DNA of 64,000 nt from Stereum hirsutum FP-91666 SS1 (GCF_000264905.1 NW_006763142.1:36830-100829), one strand, 5' to 3'. Positions 21,528 to 34,890 are shown, counted from the first letter of the stretch. Notes: generated by a model not told the origin, from the sequence alone. Made by a program: numbers and translations.

Positions 21528-21680
21528 TACTGTACTTTTACGACCAACTGTTCGTCACGCGTCACGGCCAGGAAATTCTGAGGGTGCCGATGAGCTCCGA
21601 TTAGAAATCGAGGTTCATCGGCCAACCCCAACCCTAGGAATTTTCTAATCGGGCGAACAGTTGGTCGAAAAACTACAGTA
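21528..21680. mobile_element. TIR element with TA duplication, member 4 (short)
   Basis: The left end TACTGTACTTTTACGACC and the right end (reverse reading TACTGTAGTTTTTCGACC) form inverted repeats of about 30 bp. TA pairs lie at both ends. The interior has a second inverted pair (ctccgattagaaat and attttctaatcggg), so the RNA or DNA could fold into a long hairpin. The right TA is shared with the next element. Confidence 0.7.
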
Positions 21681-21827
21681 AGACAGATGTCGTCAGGAAC
21701 CAGCAAGGCTTACATAAAATTATCCTGGCTCGCGATTGGCTGCAGAGGCTTCGAGAGGTTTCTGAGCCAATCACAAGCCAGAAACATTTTATGTAAGCCT
21801 TGCTGGTTCCTAACGACATCTGTCTTA
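21679..21827. mobile_element. 149-bp fold-back element with about 41-bp inverted ends
   Basis: The first 41 bases (TAAGACAGATGTCGTCAGG...) and the reverse complement of the last 41 differ at one position. The whole 149 bp is nearly a perfect hairpin with a short loop. It starts at the same TA that closes the previous element, so two TA-targeting elements sit back to back. No coding capacity. Confidence 0.75.
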
Positions 21828-21959
21828 CCTGCTATATAGAGCATAGAACTTTCATTTGGAGGCCCCGTCATTTTGTGCTGGTACAACGAGTCGCAAAGCC
21901 ATATATTTAAACTGCCGCCGTTAATTATCAACAACCCAGTTCAGAGCATCAACGCCTGC

Positions 21960-22571
21960 TAGTGTTTTGCACGGGTCTGGGTACACCCGCGGTTTTCAAG
22001 CACGGTGTGTGACGGGTGCGGGTACGGGTTTGAGGTTTTTCAACCCGTGAATTACCGTGAGACCCGCGGTACTTGCGACGGGTTTGAGTCTTGAAAATCA
22101 GAGGTGCTCGAAGGAGCACTTTGACGGCTTGCTGAGCCAAGGATGTATTTCAATCATCACCTCTCACATGTTTTTGCACTAACATGGTCCAGTTTAATCT
22201 TGGACTCTAATTCCAGGCTGTCAATGACTCGTTTGTGGAGATGTGCCATACCACGCCCTTTTGGTCCGAAAAAGAATGTACTCAACGCCACCGAGAACAA
22301 CGGCTGTGTTTGTTAGGAATCGTCCCATTGAGTGACAGTTATCACTTTTTCGGGGTTTAACACCACCGTTCGGTGCTTAGAATGCCTTCGTGGCAGTCAA
22401 CACGCTTCAACACCGTACGAAATAACCGCGGTTGAGCAACCGCGGTGGCAGGAGACAAACCCGTGCCACACCGCGGGTTACCCGTACCCGTACCCGTGCG
22501 GGTGCGGTGTTTGGCGGGTACGGGTACGGGTTCGTCTCTGGCACCCGCGGTTGGACCCGTGCAAAACCCTA
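21960..22571. mobile_element. Non-autonomous hAT-like element, younger copy
   Basis: The termini are TAGTGTTTTGCACGGGTC on the left and, in reverse, TAGGGTTTTGCACGGGTC on the right: 18 bp with one mismatch. An exact 8-bp target duplication, acgcctgc, flanks it at 21952-21959 and 22572-22579. Subterminal arrays of ACCCGT/ACGGGT units face each other near 22480-22535 and could form a stem. No transposase frame. It is 612 bp, 176 bp shorter than the older copy at 432-1219. Both share the outer about 240 bp and 170 bp. The perfect duplication and better repeats mark it as the later insertion. Confidence 0.88.
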
Positions 22572-22579
22572 ACGCCTGC

Positions 22580-23365
22580 ATTTGAATCGCTGCAGTCACA
22601 TCCGAGGGTAGCGGTCAGACCCTCTGCGACGCCACACACAGGTGCCACATAACAAGTCCGCTGTTTGTCCATGTTTATTTCCGGGTCGATTCTGAGGAAT
22701 TACGGGGGTAGGATGGACCTTCAAGCAAGGTAATTCACCAGGAGCTTCAAGTTGGGTGGCCCAAGAACGCAGCACTGTGGGAATTTTGCACAACTCGAGA
22801 ATGTGGCGCTCGTGACGCAAGTTGATGAGCTTGCTTTCTCTCGCTACAACTCCCAAAACTAGGCCGTGGCGACTACACCCTCTTATGCGGACCGCCGCCA
22901 TCACCACATTCGCTGTAAACTGCGTAAAAACAAAAACAAAATCGAACAAAAATATCGAAGAATAGCAAGTAGTAGGCAAACATGCCCCGTCTCCGAGTCC
23001 CTCCGTTGATGCACAGAAGCCATCAAATCCTGAGTCTGACTGACTCACGGTACCATGAATCAGTACGAGTCATGCTATAGCCACTCAGCGATTTCCGCTC
23101 AGCCAGTTCCAGTTCCTCTCAAAATGACCGGCGAAGTATATTTCCTCCTCCTGATGAAGTACATCTCATTCGCACGTCTGATACTACAGTAGTTGTCCTG
23201 TCACTCTGCAAATATGCTAATCCGAAACCCTCCTGCCATAAGAAACTGAAAGACAAGTAGTCCAGCTCAAACCACAGGTCCTTTAATACACATTACTATA
23301 TAATATAACACGGGTATATACGAAACCGTAAATGTCCATGGAGAATAGAATCCCTGTCACTTTCC
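22580..23365. other. Intergenic, 3' side of the P450 gene
   Basis: Contains the second copy of the roughly 60-bp block seen at 18857-18915 (here 22757-22815). No gene is recognised; a 150-codon minus-strand frame (22596-23048) runs through repeat sequence and is rejected. Confidence 0.45.
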
Positions 23366-25590
23366 TCATACATTCTTCTCTTGTTCCAATATTGTCACGG
23401 CCTCAGGAAACCGCGGCGTCACCTTGATATCAAACGGCGTCGGAATTCTATAATCGGGACGAAAAAAAGGTTAGCGGAGTGAAAGATAAGAATGGAATGA
23501 TGTATACGCACACGACGAGTCCCGACCTGATGCTACTGTCTGGATCCATTGGTACAGGCACGTTATCTGAGTCCCTCGGCCTCTCGATCTTCATCGCCCA
23601 AAGCATCGTTGCTACCTGGGTAAATAACAAATTCTGAACCGACAAGTAACACAGGAAGGAACATTCAGTATCAATCTCATCATCGGAAAAGGGTTTCGAC
23701 TCACATTTGCGACATGCTTCCCCACACAAACTCTCCTTCCAAACCCATATGTGAAATGACTCTCCTGCCCCATGTCCAGTGGGCCACTTTCCTTCAACTC
23801 TCCCCTATCGTCCAGGTGCCTCTCCGGCTTGAAGTCCATCGCATCAGGCCCCCAAACGAGTGGGTCTTGATTAAGAAGCCAAAGATTAGGTATCATGAGC
23901 GAGTTGGCGGGGATGAAGTGGCCTTCGTAGAATTCGTCATGAGTAGATACGTGTGGAAAGCCCAGCGGGTTGACTGGTCGCCATCGAAGTGCCTAAAGTG
24001 ATTCAGATCTGCATTAGAGGACGGCGGCAGAGCAAGACGGATAGATAATGCAGGAAGAGGAAAGGCTACGCACCTCCTTGACCATGGCCCTTATATACGG
24101 CAAACGCTCATAGTCGTCGAACGAGGGAACACGATCCCTTCCTACAACAGCGTCCAGCTCCTGCTGTGCGCTTGCTTGGGCCTCGGGATAAAGAAGCATG
24201 GCCTGCGTCCACCATGTGAGAACTCCCGCACTCGTTTCTGAGCCCGCAGCACTGTCCAGAAAAAAAGCACGCATGACCGATTACTAACTTGAATATCACA
24301 ACAGAAGTGGGTAGCACGTACAACATCGTTGCAGACAACCATGCACTCTCGCGCGGAGAGAGATTGAATTTATCGTGATTGTCGCATATACGGCCCATTA
24401 AGCTTGCAGGCTCGTCACCCCTGGCCTTCGAAAGGGTCAATACAATGATAGAAGAGATCATGAAGACGGGAGTAAAAGATAGGGTATGAGTGCGAGATAG
24501 AGAGACTTACTACGCCAGCGTGTACAGGCTCCATCAGCCTTTCGAACATGGCAGAGTCCCTCTTGAACGACTCTACAGCCACATGTTTCCACTTCGCGAA
24601 CCTGTGCGAGATTGGCCCCACCGGACATCGTCGAGTCAGCCATCTCACGAGCGCGTCATATTTTAACGAAGGCCACGTCAGAAAGACTCACCTCGCAGGT
24701 ATACACTTCATCCATGGAAATAATTCTACGAGATGCAACTCGTCCAACAATGCACTCAACCTGGTCACGAAATCATGAATCCCTGCCACCCGGTGATCAC
24801 CTGTGTCAGCCAACCCCGTATTAGGGACATTGCCCTTCACGTCGGAGTCCGAGTCTGAACCGTAGAGAAGATTCGCGGTAGAAGCACCGCTAGCCTGCCG
24901 GATATGTGGGTGCCATTGCGATGGTGAACGGATGATGCGCAGAGCAAGAAGGGTGGATTCCGCTTGCTGGGCGGGTTGATGGACGGAGACGGAGACGGAA
25001 GATCTACCGAGGGTTTGCTGTGTCGCACGGCGCATTCGTTTCCAGCTTTAAACAAAGAAAGGCCACAGTATCAGCTAACTATTAAGGTTACTTGAAGACG
25101 CGAAGAGGTAAAAGCTTACAGATCGCCGCAGGAGTTGAGCACCATGAACATCCCACCTGTCATGATCTCCGAGCCAACAATGTTGCGGGGTCGACTCGAA
25201 TAGTTTCCCGCATGCCTGAAGAGGAGGTCTGATGCAGCTTTGGGGGAGTTGAGGACGATGACGGATTGTCCTGCGACATTGAGGTAGATGACATCGCCTG
25301 CAAACAGTTCAATACGGGCAGTCAGTGACGATCCCAAGTTATGAACACCTGTCAGTAACAAGAGACATACCATACACCTCACGCCACCTCGTGAACTTCA
25401 GCCAAAGCCTTGATTCACCTAGCTCGAGAGCGTTTCCAATGATAGGCCAGCCTTTTGGTCCAGGAGGTACTTTCCGCCACGGGCTACGACGATACCGCAC
25501 AATGGAGTAGACAGAGGGGCTTATGACAAGTGCGAGAGGGAGAGTCGGGTTATTACGACAGAAATCAACCATAATTGTGAGATAGTTCAT
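23366..25590 (-). CDS. Cytochrome P450 monooxygenase
   Basis: A haem-thiolate oxygenase of the endoplasmic reticulum, spread over about nine exons. The N-terminus has a hydrophobic anchor followed by the proline hinge VPPGPKGWPIIGN. The helix C motif WKRMRR appears exactly where exons 2 and 3 join. The oxygen-binding helix I is AAGSETSAG (A-G-x-E/D-T-[ST]). E-x-x-R follows at KE/ALRWRP, then FKPERH, and the haem ligand loop FTYGFGRRVCVG (FxxGxxxCxG). The last short exon ends EQEKNV-stop at 23366. All key residues are intact and the length (about 500 aa) is normal. The layout resembles the agaricomycete P450s often annotated as O-methylsterigmatocystin-oxidoreductase-like; the true substrate cannot be told. 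No other biosynthetic enzymes lie nearby, so this is not an obvious cluster. Confidence 0.92.
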
Positions 25591-27404
25591 GGCGAACTAA
25601 GTGGAAGGGGGATAAGTGAGAGGTCTTGGATGTGAGTGGAACTACCGGTTTTTATGTCTGCTCTTGCATCCAATTGCGGCTGCTGTCGGCATTGCTAGGA
25701 GAGCGTTTGGTGAAGCTGTCCTTGACAATATGCAGGCCGTAGCTGTAAACATGACTCGTTTGTTTGCAAGGAGCACAGATGTCGGTCAAGACAGCCGTGG
25801 CACGGACCATAGCACCAGAGTCATCCTAACAAGGGATGCTCAGACAAGTGCTGCAGGAAGCTGACTCCATCGAATAACCACGGCTGTGTTAAATTTGATA
25901 AATATGTGGAGTAAAATTGGGAGGTAATTTCAGTGTGCCCTGGGCTCGACTGCATCCTAATCGCCGCCGCTGCGTGACAAGCGCTACAGCCTGAAGGGAG
26001 ATCGGACGGAACAAAGCAGCGCCTAGATGATGAAGGTCGGGCGGATGCGAAATGCACTAGCGTCTCTGAGCACTGAAGCTATCAGCGCCTACAGGGACCT
26101 ACTTAATTACGAAAACACTCGCGAAATGGAGACGTAAGGAGTACCGCTTGCGACGGGCACAGGAAGATACGAGACGGGAGGGCAAAGGATCCCATGAACC
26201 ACGTTTTGGATGGACACACAGGATAATGACAGACAGTGACGGCTTCACCGACCCACTACAAGGGAGAACAGTCACAGGTCCTGGAGTTGGACACGTACAC
26301 CAGCGCCACTGAATAGTGAGCTTCGCAGTCAACAATGATGCCCAATTACGGCTGTACTTGGAATACATGGAGTAGTTCACGGAGGGAGTAATTGCTCGGA
26401 CCGATTCGGAAGCTGGCGATCAACGTCATCACGAGTCACAGGCTCGAACCCGTACTGGGTCGTCAGGACCATAGCCATGTCCGTGACTAGATGTATACCA
26501 TGAACAGCCCCACGGCTGTGAGGGACTTACTTTTAAGTCTAATGCCATACTGTAAAACCCCACTAGAGGCCATACGTACGACCTTATTGGCATATATAAC
26601 ACCTACAGTGATCCTAGTAACAACAAAAGAGGTACCTGACCAAGGGAAACAGACAAAGTTTTCGGATCACTGTTCCAGATCGTCATGATCTCCGTTAAAA
26701 GCATGTGACAAAATGCTCCAGTGATCAAGTAGGTGAGATATGATATGGGGTCGAAAATCACTCAGTGTGCACCATCCACGAATTTATTATGGATGAAGGT
26801 TCCGAGTACCCCAACATCTCGAGGAGGCAATCCCGACAGCAAGAAGATGGGCAAATGAGAAGAGGTGAGGTCCATTGAATCTCTGAGACAGAAGATGCTG
26901 GGTTCTCGAGCTCTATTTCCTGGAGGACCTCCTATGATTTAAGTCCAGGAAATCCTCCTGTAAAGATGCATGACCTTCGTCCGCAATGATGGACAAGCCA
27001 AGATTACCCAGAGCTTGCGAAAAATACCACAAAACCTGAGGTTGTTAACAGGGCTCAGGCCACGGACCGTGTTAAATTGGCGGAGCCTGTTTCAAAGCAT
27101 TCAGATACAGCAAACACCTCCGTATGATTGCGAAGGTCTGAAACCCTCGCGGCAACACTTGAATGCAAAATCAACACATACAAAGCATGATGGCCGTTGG
27201 CGGGAACTACTGTCAAGGTTTCCGAAAACGATTGATGACCTGGCGACAGGGTCTCCAGTTCGTTGTGCCCAGTTTGTTATGCAGTGTCCCAGAACGGATA
27301 CTCCGGGGAGCACATAAACCTTACACTCTGAGGTAGGGTAAGTACTACGCGCAGTGATTGCGTTCATCGTGAAATGGGAGCTGCAGCATCGAAGAACACT
27401 CGTG
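25591..27404. other. 1.8-kb intergenic stretch, nothing recognised
   Basis: This holds the P450 promoter on its left side and the 3' flank of the Aim32-like gene on its right. Frames of 60-115 codons on both strands (for example 26970-27317 plus) have no motif or splice support. No TIRs were seen. Confidence 0.4.
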
Positions 27405-28368
27405 TCAGTATACTGAGTTGTTGCGAAAAGATCCATGGTGTTTACTCAATTGCCATGGTGGCCGAGGCTGGAGAGCCTCGATCTGTTCCTCTTTTGATAA
27501 ACCCATTCTCCCTCGCCAAAATTCTGGAAGGTCTGGTGGTGCATCCCAGTGCGTAGCTGCATAAGGCCGTGCTGCGACAGCGTCTAGGACAGAGGAAACG
27601 TGCTGTTTTCGGAGGCCCCCAAACCTATGACAAAAGACTTCCGGTCAGTCTCGCGAGCAAGGTGTTGCGCGAATACTAAGAACCGCACCAATCGCCATAG
27701 GGAAAGACAAGTAAGTTCGCCGCATGCTTATGCCCGCCGACATGTCCCACTTCTCCTATCGAATATCTTCCCCATACTCCCTCAGGATCATTGCTCTGTC
27801 TCCGCTTAAGCTCAGCGTTCAGCTCGTCTGCAACCTCGCCACCCCATTCTCCACATCGACAGTCCCGTTCTCCATGGGTACAGACGTACAGCTGTACGCC
27901 ACTATCTTCACAGTCCACTACCTCCTCTCTATCTGAGTACGGTTCAGAAGAGACGTACTTTGCGATCAAATTCGCAGCATCCTCCGTATTACTCGCCGTC
28001 ACTGAGTCTATACGAAGTCTTCTCCGTCGACGCGCACCAAACACTGTTGCGCTGTACTTCTCCTCCCGACCGATATCTTTTGAGTGCACGGGGTCTCCCA
28101 ATGTCCTCGTCGATGTCTCTCCTCCGGTAGATGGATGATTATAAGCAAAATTCACGAAAATCTTGGATCCCGGGTTGGCTCTGAGGTAGTGTTGTTGTAT
28201 CCCGAGCTGAACCGCAGAAGTAAAGTGGTGGGGGAAAGTCCGAGGAGAACGGCTTGTATGAAGAAGGACATAAGCGTCGTGTGGAGATACTGTTGCAGCT
28301 AGTGAGGCGTATCCTCTCTTTTTCGTTTGTGTGGAAAGTCTATGAGACACTCTGTAAAGGGAGATCAT
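27405..28368 (-). CDS. Apd1/Aim32-type thioredoxin-like [2Fe-2S] protein
   Basis: Family: sucrase/ferredoxin-like (Apd1/Aim32), whose C-terminal thioredoxin-like fold binds a [2Fe-2S] cluster through two Cys and two His. Both ligand motifs are visible: C-x8-C in CTHGERDCRC, and HxGGH in HVGGH. They are followed by AANLLVFPYGDW. One intron (donor after GGCGATTG, acceptor CATAG) joins in frame to a C-terminal exon containing EFWRGRMGLSKEEQ and ending NNSVY-stop at 27405. I chose the ATG at 28368, giving MISLYRVSHRLSTQ, because it yields a basic, Ser-rich mitochondrial presequence as in Aim32. The open frame continues upstream to 28530. Yeast Aim32 acts in the mitochondrial matrix and intermembrane space; a redox role here is inferred. 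Confidence 0.88.
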
Positions 28369-30344
28369 GGAGGTGGTTGAGGTCGAGCTTGATGGGCGCC
28401 GGTGGGGTCGTTCGTCGTCGTTCGCCACACTGTAAGTGGCACCAGGCGGCAACTTCCGCGATCTTCCTGAAGTTGAACGACACCGACCAGCACTTGACCA
28501 GCACCGACCACAACGACTCGAACTCTGCATAGAAAGTCCTTATCACCCACCCGCTGAATGGTGCATGCCTCTACCTTGTAGTGCCCTCATATATCTTGCC
28601 TTTTGGCAGCAATAGGGCTGTAGTATAAGTGCTAGGTATAGTACTGTCGTCGTCAGTATCACTGTTACTCCGAGTCCCGAGTCGTCGACAAACACTCGCG
28701 GCACTCCGACTGTCAACATTCTCAGCCCCGAGCACTCGTTGTTCCTTTTATCAGCATGAGCGTTGAGATGGAACTGTTCTCTACGCAAGGATACTGCTTC
28801 GGTGGCGCACGCTTTGAATCCTTGATAGTTTTCGATCACCCGATAGCATGATGGGCGGTCAAGACAAGGTACCATTTTCCCCCTTAAGAACTTCTGTACA
28901 CCATGCTGACACGGTCTTCATCTGTCTTTAGTGTCTTCTTGGACTTCGGCCAAGCAGATCAAAATGATGCAACGATTCTGTCTGGAGACCAGAGGCCGCA
29001 GGTATATTTTTGCTCAAGGGCGCTCATCTTGAGGGTCGGGAATCATCACCGTGCTGTTGAGTCTGACGGTCAATCGCAATATCAGGACTAAATTTTCACA
29101 ACAGCTGTTCAGTCGTACATACGCTAACTATCCTTCGATGGAACTCTTTCAACAACCATGTCTAGCTCAGACTATCTTCCCCTTATATCCTAGTCACCTG
29201 CATCAAGGGCTCTGGGGATGCTCAAGACTCCATCAAATATCAGGAGTGCCACACACCTCCTTTTTGCTGTACCATAGCTAGTGCCAGTGCTGTCGCTGAC
29301 GCTGTGGATATGTCGCCCATCTAATGGATATCGGCGGCATAGCTCACATCGCCACCAACATCTCACTCTCCGACGACTGTAAACCGAACAACATCATCCC
29401 TGAAGTCCTTACCTTAGCTACGTATCCCTTGCCATCATCAAAGCCGCCTCCCGCTACCCCTCCGCCGAACGCGTCATCAACTCCTCATCAGCACCGGCCT
29501 CACACCTCAGACAAAGGCCTTGCCCGCGCTTAGCATCGGCAAACGGTGTTCGAGAACGTAGCAAACTTGCTTAGACACCACCCATATAATGGGGGGAAGC
29601 AATGATGGTATATACGGCGAGAAATGTGGAGGAAAAGGAGTGTTCCAACGTTTCTGGAGGAGAAATCGGGTTCAAGTCTGGCGCTGTGTTACTTTCTTCG
29701 AGTTTGGAAGCGTGTCGCATTCAAATCAACAAGCCGCATATCTTCAACTGTCTGAGGATGAGGTAGGGAGCTTGAATTCTCTCATTCGGCTAGGCTATCA
29801 TCTCATAAGCCCTTGATGCTCGCCCGATCTCGTTACTCGCTACTGAAATTTAATATCTATCTGTTACAGTCGATGTTCCCAACGTGCCTTCAAATCGGTC
29901 GCTGAATCCCGCGGTCAAGTCTGAGCATCTCTTCGCATACACCTTACCTTCACCCAAGAAACCCTCATGTGAGCATCCCGTAAGCCCTATACTGACCGCA
30001 CGATCCCTGAAGAAGGCAAGGACCTGAACTTACAGAGCAGGGATCGCGGGGAACAATGGTTGAAGACGCAGGGGAAAGAGCACTTCCGCCTCGATAGACT
30101 TAGGTACGTTAAACCTCAGAGGACGGGGCTGAAATTTGGAGTTCGAAGTCCACTCAACACAGTAATGCGATTAGATTCCGCATTTCTTTGCTTCTATTTA
30201 GAATAGTTGTGATGGCCTAGGCATTTATGTTCTACAACGACAACAACAAAGATTACATGTTACAATGCTTTTTCCTCTCTGCTTTACCTTTCCTTCCATC
30301 CTTTGTCTACGAATGTCAAAAAGAATCCACATGACACCCCCGTT
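28369..30344. other. 2-kb intergenic stretch
   Basis: Holds the Aim32-like promoter and the 3' flank of TPI. A minus-strand frame at 28543-28875 contains one hydrophobic helix (VTVILTTTVLYLALIL) and could be a small membrane peptide, but nothing else supports it. Other frames look random. Confidence 0.4.
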
Positions 30345-31470
<1,126 letters not shown>

Positions 31471-32339
31471 TTTGTCTTGATTTGATGTTTTGAGTGGAAA
31501 AAGGTAGTGGAAATCGGGTGGGTTGGTAGATGAGAGAAGCAAAGAGGACGATGGAAGATGGGTGCAACGGAATGAATTTCGTCGGAGAGTGGCGCAGGCG
31601 CTTATGACGAAAATCCTCCGAGACCTCGGCCCATCGATTCATGTTCTCGCCACACCGAGATTAAGTACTTAGGTCTGAAGTGATGTGGCCCAGTCCCGTC
31701 TTATTTGCCGATAACGCCCGTCCATGCTTTTCCAAGACAATGTCCAGGTTGCCGTGTACATACCTTTTCAGAGACGAATAAATAGAACTGATTTACGACA
31801 AAACGAATAGACACCGTGTACCAGAGAAAGTTTCATTGAGAGAAAGGACGTTCAGTCGCCGTACACCAAGCCGTCAAAAAAAAACAAAAGAAACAGGCAT
31901 TCGGAAAGAAAGAGATCCATATGATAGTACACCAATACTTAGTCTAGTCACGGATCGAGAGGGGGGCATATTTGGACAACGACGGGCAAGAATGCTGGTA
32001 CTGAGTACACTGGGAATACACATACTAATCGGACTCGGACAAGTTGGGGACCCGGGGACGAAAGATCAGAGATATTGTATAGTAATGTCCCTGAGAAGTA
32101 AAGAACGCATAGGGAAATAGGACGTGAGGTACTTATGATGATGCTTTAGCGTGGAACGTAGGCTGAGCATGGGGAAGAGTCCGAGCTAGCTGCGATGCCT
32201 GATAGTAAGACCTTGGTAAGTAAGAGGCTGGTGAGTACATTTGAATAATTGAACTATAGTTGCTCACAAGTTGAGAGTATACAGGTCATCAAAGTTTTCA
32301 GACAGATGAAACACTTCCGCTGACTTTTCGAGATTATCC
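31471..32339. other. TPI promoter region and flank
   Basis: The first about 300 bases upstream of the TPI start (31471-31780) are pyrimidine-rich on the coding strand, as is usual for strong fungal glycolytic promoters. No gene is seen in the rest. Confidence 0.45.
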
Positions 32340-33914
32340 CTATCGCTTTATACGGTTGTTAGATTAGTTTGAAATATTCAAGAAAGTTGAGCGCGTCGAA
32401 ATTCAAGTACCACGACATACCTGGAAGCCTTCCAAAATTTGCCGCAGTGGTAGAAGGACCCCCTCGTAGAATTTAGACCGCAGTACGGCATTCGTATCGG
32501 TTTTCTTGACGGGGTCTGTGTGGATCTCCAGACAGGCCAAGACTGCCCGAGAATATTTGACACCCATCTTATCTTCCAGATGACGAGCGTGATGAAGAAG
32601 CTCCGCATGTCGTTTTTCATATGTGATGTGTTTCCCGTGCGGTGTCAGCAAGTTGTCGAGGGTCTTCTGGGTACCCAACTCGACGAGAACCGCTCCGACG
32701 CAGTATATATCCTGACGGATGTCATACGCGGTCATGACCGGTGGCATTAGTTCAGCCTGACGATGAGGGCGCCCATCTTCAACTTTGTCGACGCCAGCGA
32801 CGAATCCGATGAGGCAGGTACTGGGACCAACCTCTGCCCTTTTGGAAGCCTTACCGCTCCGGATATCGACGATGACGTTCTTGCTTCGAATATCTTTGTG
32901 GGCCCAGCCAGCAGCATGAATCTCCGTGACTGCCTTGGCGATCTGTGCCGCCATTTGGTAGCGATCCTCCAGGGAGATGAAGAAGCGTTGGTGAGTTTCT
33001 TTCTCGTGTAACGCCTGGAATAGTGTCGGTGGATCGGAATAATGAGACTGTATACAGCCGCGGGGGAGCTCGTAGACAAGCGCGAGAAAACGTTTCTGAG
33101 GTGGCATTGGATGTCCCTTCAGGGTGTGATGCGTCAGGACAGCGATGCCTTTGCATGTCAGCAAATTTAGCTCCGGCAGGTGGGAGCCACCGAAGACATA
33201 TGCCAGTTTCTCTAAACCTGCTTTTTGTCTTGCCCCCCAGTGTCCCAAGGCCAACTCCTGCTGCTCGACGTAGTATTTTGGCTTGTCCTTTGGGAGCAGC
33301 TGACGAGGGATTTTCTCGACCAATTTCGCATCGAGGCCAAGAGTCGAGAGCAGTAATGGGAGTGTTGGCGGAGTGCCCGACTGGACGCGTCCACGGAGGG
33401 CCACCGCTGCAGTTAAGGATTGATCGTGAACTTTGCGCAGCCTCTCGTAGACCTCGCTTCCCGACACTACCTTCCCGAGCATATTCCAAGCAGAGATGAT
33501 ACTCTGGACGTGTCGGCACCACCGCAAAATCTGACTATTGAGATGCACCATCTCGTCCTTCCTCCAGCTCACCCAAGCGTGCTGAAGAGCCCAGTTCCCC
33601 TCTGGTTTTTGGTTTTTTGATGAAAGTCGGCCGTCCATTTTGCGAAGTAGTTCCTCCAACCTCTTCAAGCTAAACTCCAGCGCTGCTCCACCAGAGTCCT
33701 TGGAACGTAGCGGCACGCCGTCGGATGAGCGAAGGTATGCGTCGATCACGTCGAGCCGGACTTTGACAAGATCGATTCGAGTCTTCGTCTCATTTATAAG
33801 GCTAGCCATATCGTCATTCTTGCGAAAGTTCAAGCCTCGACAAGTTTCCAGAATCTTCTCCGCTAGAGTTATCACGATCGGCATGACGCCGACTCTTCCG
33901 ATGTGATCAGCCAT
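32340..33914 (-). CDS. HeLo-like helical bundle fused to a pseudokinase
   Basis: A single long exon encodes about 498 residues, with a GTATGT donor right after EGFQ and a short final exon that is unsettled (one reading stops at 32340). Residues about 8-150 look all-helical: ITLAEKILETC, a long NETKTRIDLVKVRLDVIDAYL helix, LEFSLKRLEELLRKM, and WRKDEMVHLNSQILRW. This spacing resembles the HeLo/four-helix bundle of HET-S and MLKL, a membrane-permeabilising domain. Residues about 240-495 look kinase-like: hinge RFLALVYELP, catalytic-loop HKDIRSKN (H339-N346), and an αF-like DIYCVGAVLVELG. The DFG aspartate is missing (GFVAG, 370-374) and no glycine-rich loop is evident, so it is probably catalytically dead. 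By analogy it may be a regulated cell-death executor or immune receptor. Alternative: an ordinary fungal Ser/Thr kinase-like protein with a helical N-terminus. Confidence 0.7.
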
Positions 33915-34083
33915 GAACTGGCGGGTCCTGTATTAGGCAGAAGTGTAGGTCCTTAGGTACACACCAGCCTAGTTCAGAATAGCGAAACATACTATATCAA
34001 CGTTATAAGAAGACACTTACTGTGGGTACAGGCACTTGACGATATCTACAAGGCGAGGTAGGCCACGAAAATGCTAGGAGGTT

Positions 34084-34890
34084 TTACCCGGGAGACACTG
34101 GAGAAGACTCTTCCGAAGCTCAGAATGTGGATACTTGTAAGGGCCAAAATACGGCTCACCAGCAATAACGGAGAGCACTATTAATCTTGCACACTCGACG
34201 GAGAGTGGGCCTGACGTTGTGTAGAGCTTGATTTGAAGTGTATACGACGCATAGACCACTGATTAGCACGCCGGACCTGCTGGCTGATATGAATAAACAG
34301 GCTCTCACCCTGCACGTAGGTGATGGCGAAAAGGCTACTGCCAGCACCAACGGAGGTGATGTTGAAATCTATATCACTGGTCAAAAACATTATTCAATCT
34401 GCATGGGCGGGTAGTCGTGATCATGTAAGAATGGCTCTCACCGTTGAAGTAGGCAATGACTATTGGCAGGGCAGTCAATACGGCGAGATTCAGTGTGAGG
34501 CAGTGGGCAGCCGATGGGGAGGAACGAAAGTACAGGATGGCGGGATCGCTCTTGAATCCTAGGACAATAGCGGCTGGCTGGAATACTTGAGGTCTGATTT
34601 TTCAACTCATAAGTTTAAATAGCCAAGTGTGGTCCATGACCTGTGACCATCAGCGTCAGATTTGATAGCTTCCAAGTTGCCGCTGTCTAAAAGGATAAAA
34701 TGTGAGGCTCCCAACACAGAAATGAAGGACCTTTTAAGGAGACGATGAGTCAACCCAAGTAGAGCCAGCATCATAATGCTGAGCGCTGGGTCCTGAGCGG
34801 TAGAGAACCGCGAATAAAGACGCCCTCCCCGTAGCGGGGACGGAAGAGCATACAGACCAAATGTTTTCCTCTGCAGCTTGGTGAAGAGAT
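34084..34890 (-). CDS. Multi-exon membrane protein, 5' end unresolved
   Basis: Several minus-strand pieces join across plausible short introns. One exon contains ALSIMMLALLGLTHRLL (near 34780). The next begins at 34559 with FKSDPAILYFRSSPSAAH and reads on through LAVLTALPIVIAYFN. Another has FNITSVGAGSSLFAITYVQ. The last has VYASYTLQIKLY and ARLIVLSVIA, then a stop at 34084. The hydrophobic runs and fungal-type introns argue for a real gene of three or more membrane spans. The start codon is not located and the first exon may lie beyond 34890. The family is not recognised. Confidence 0.45.
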
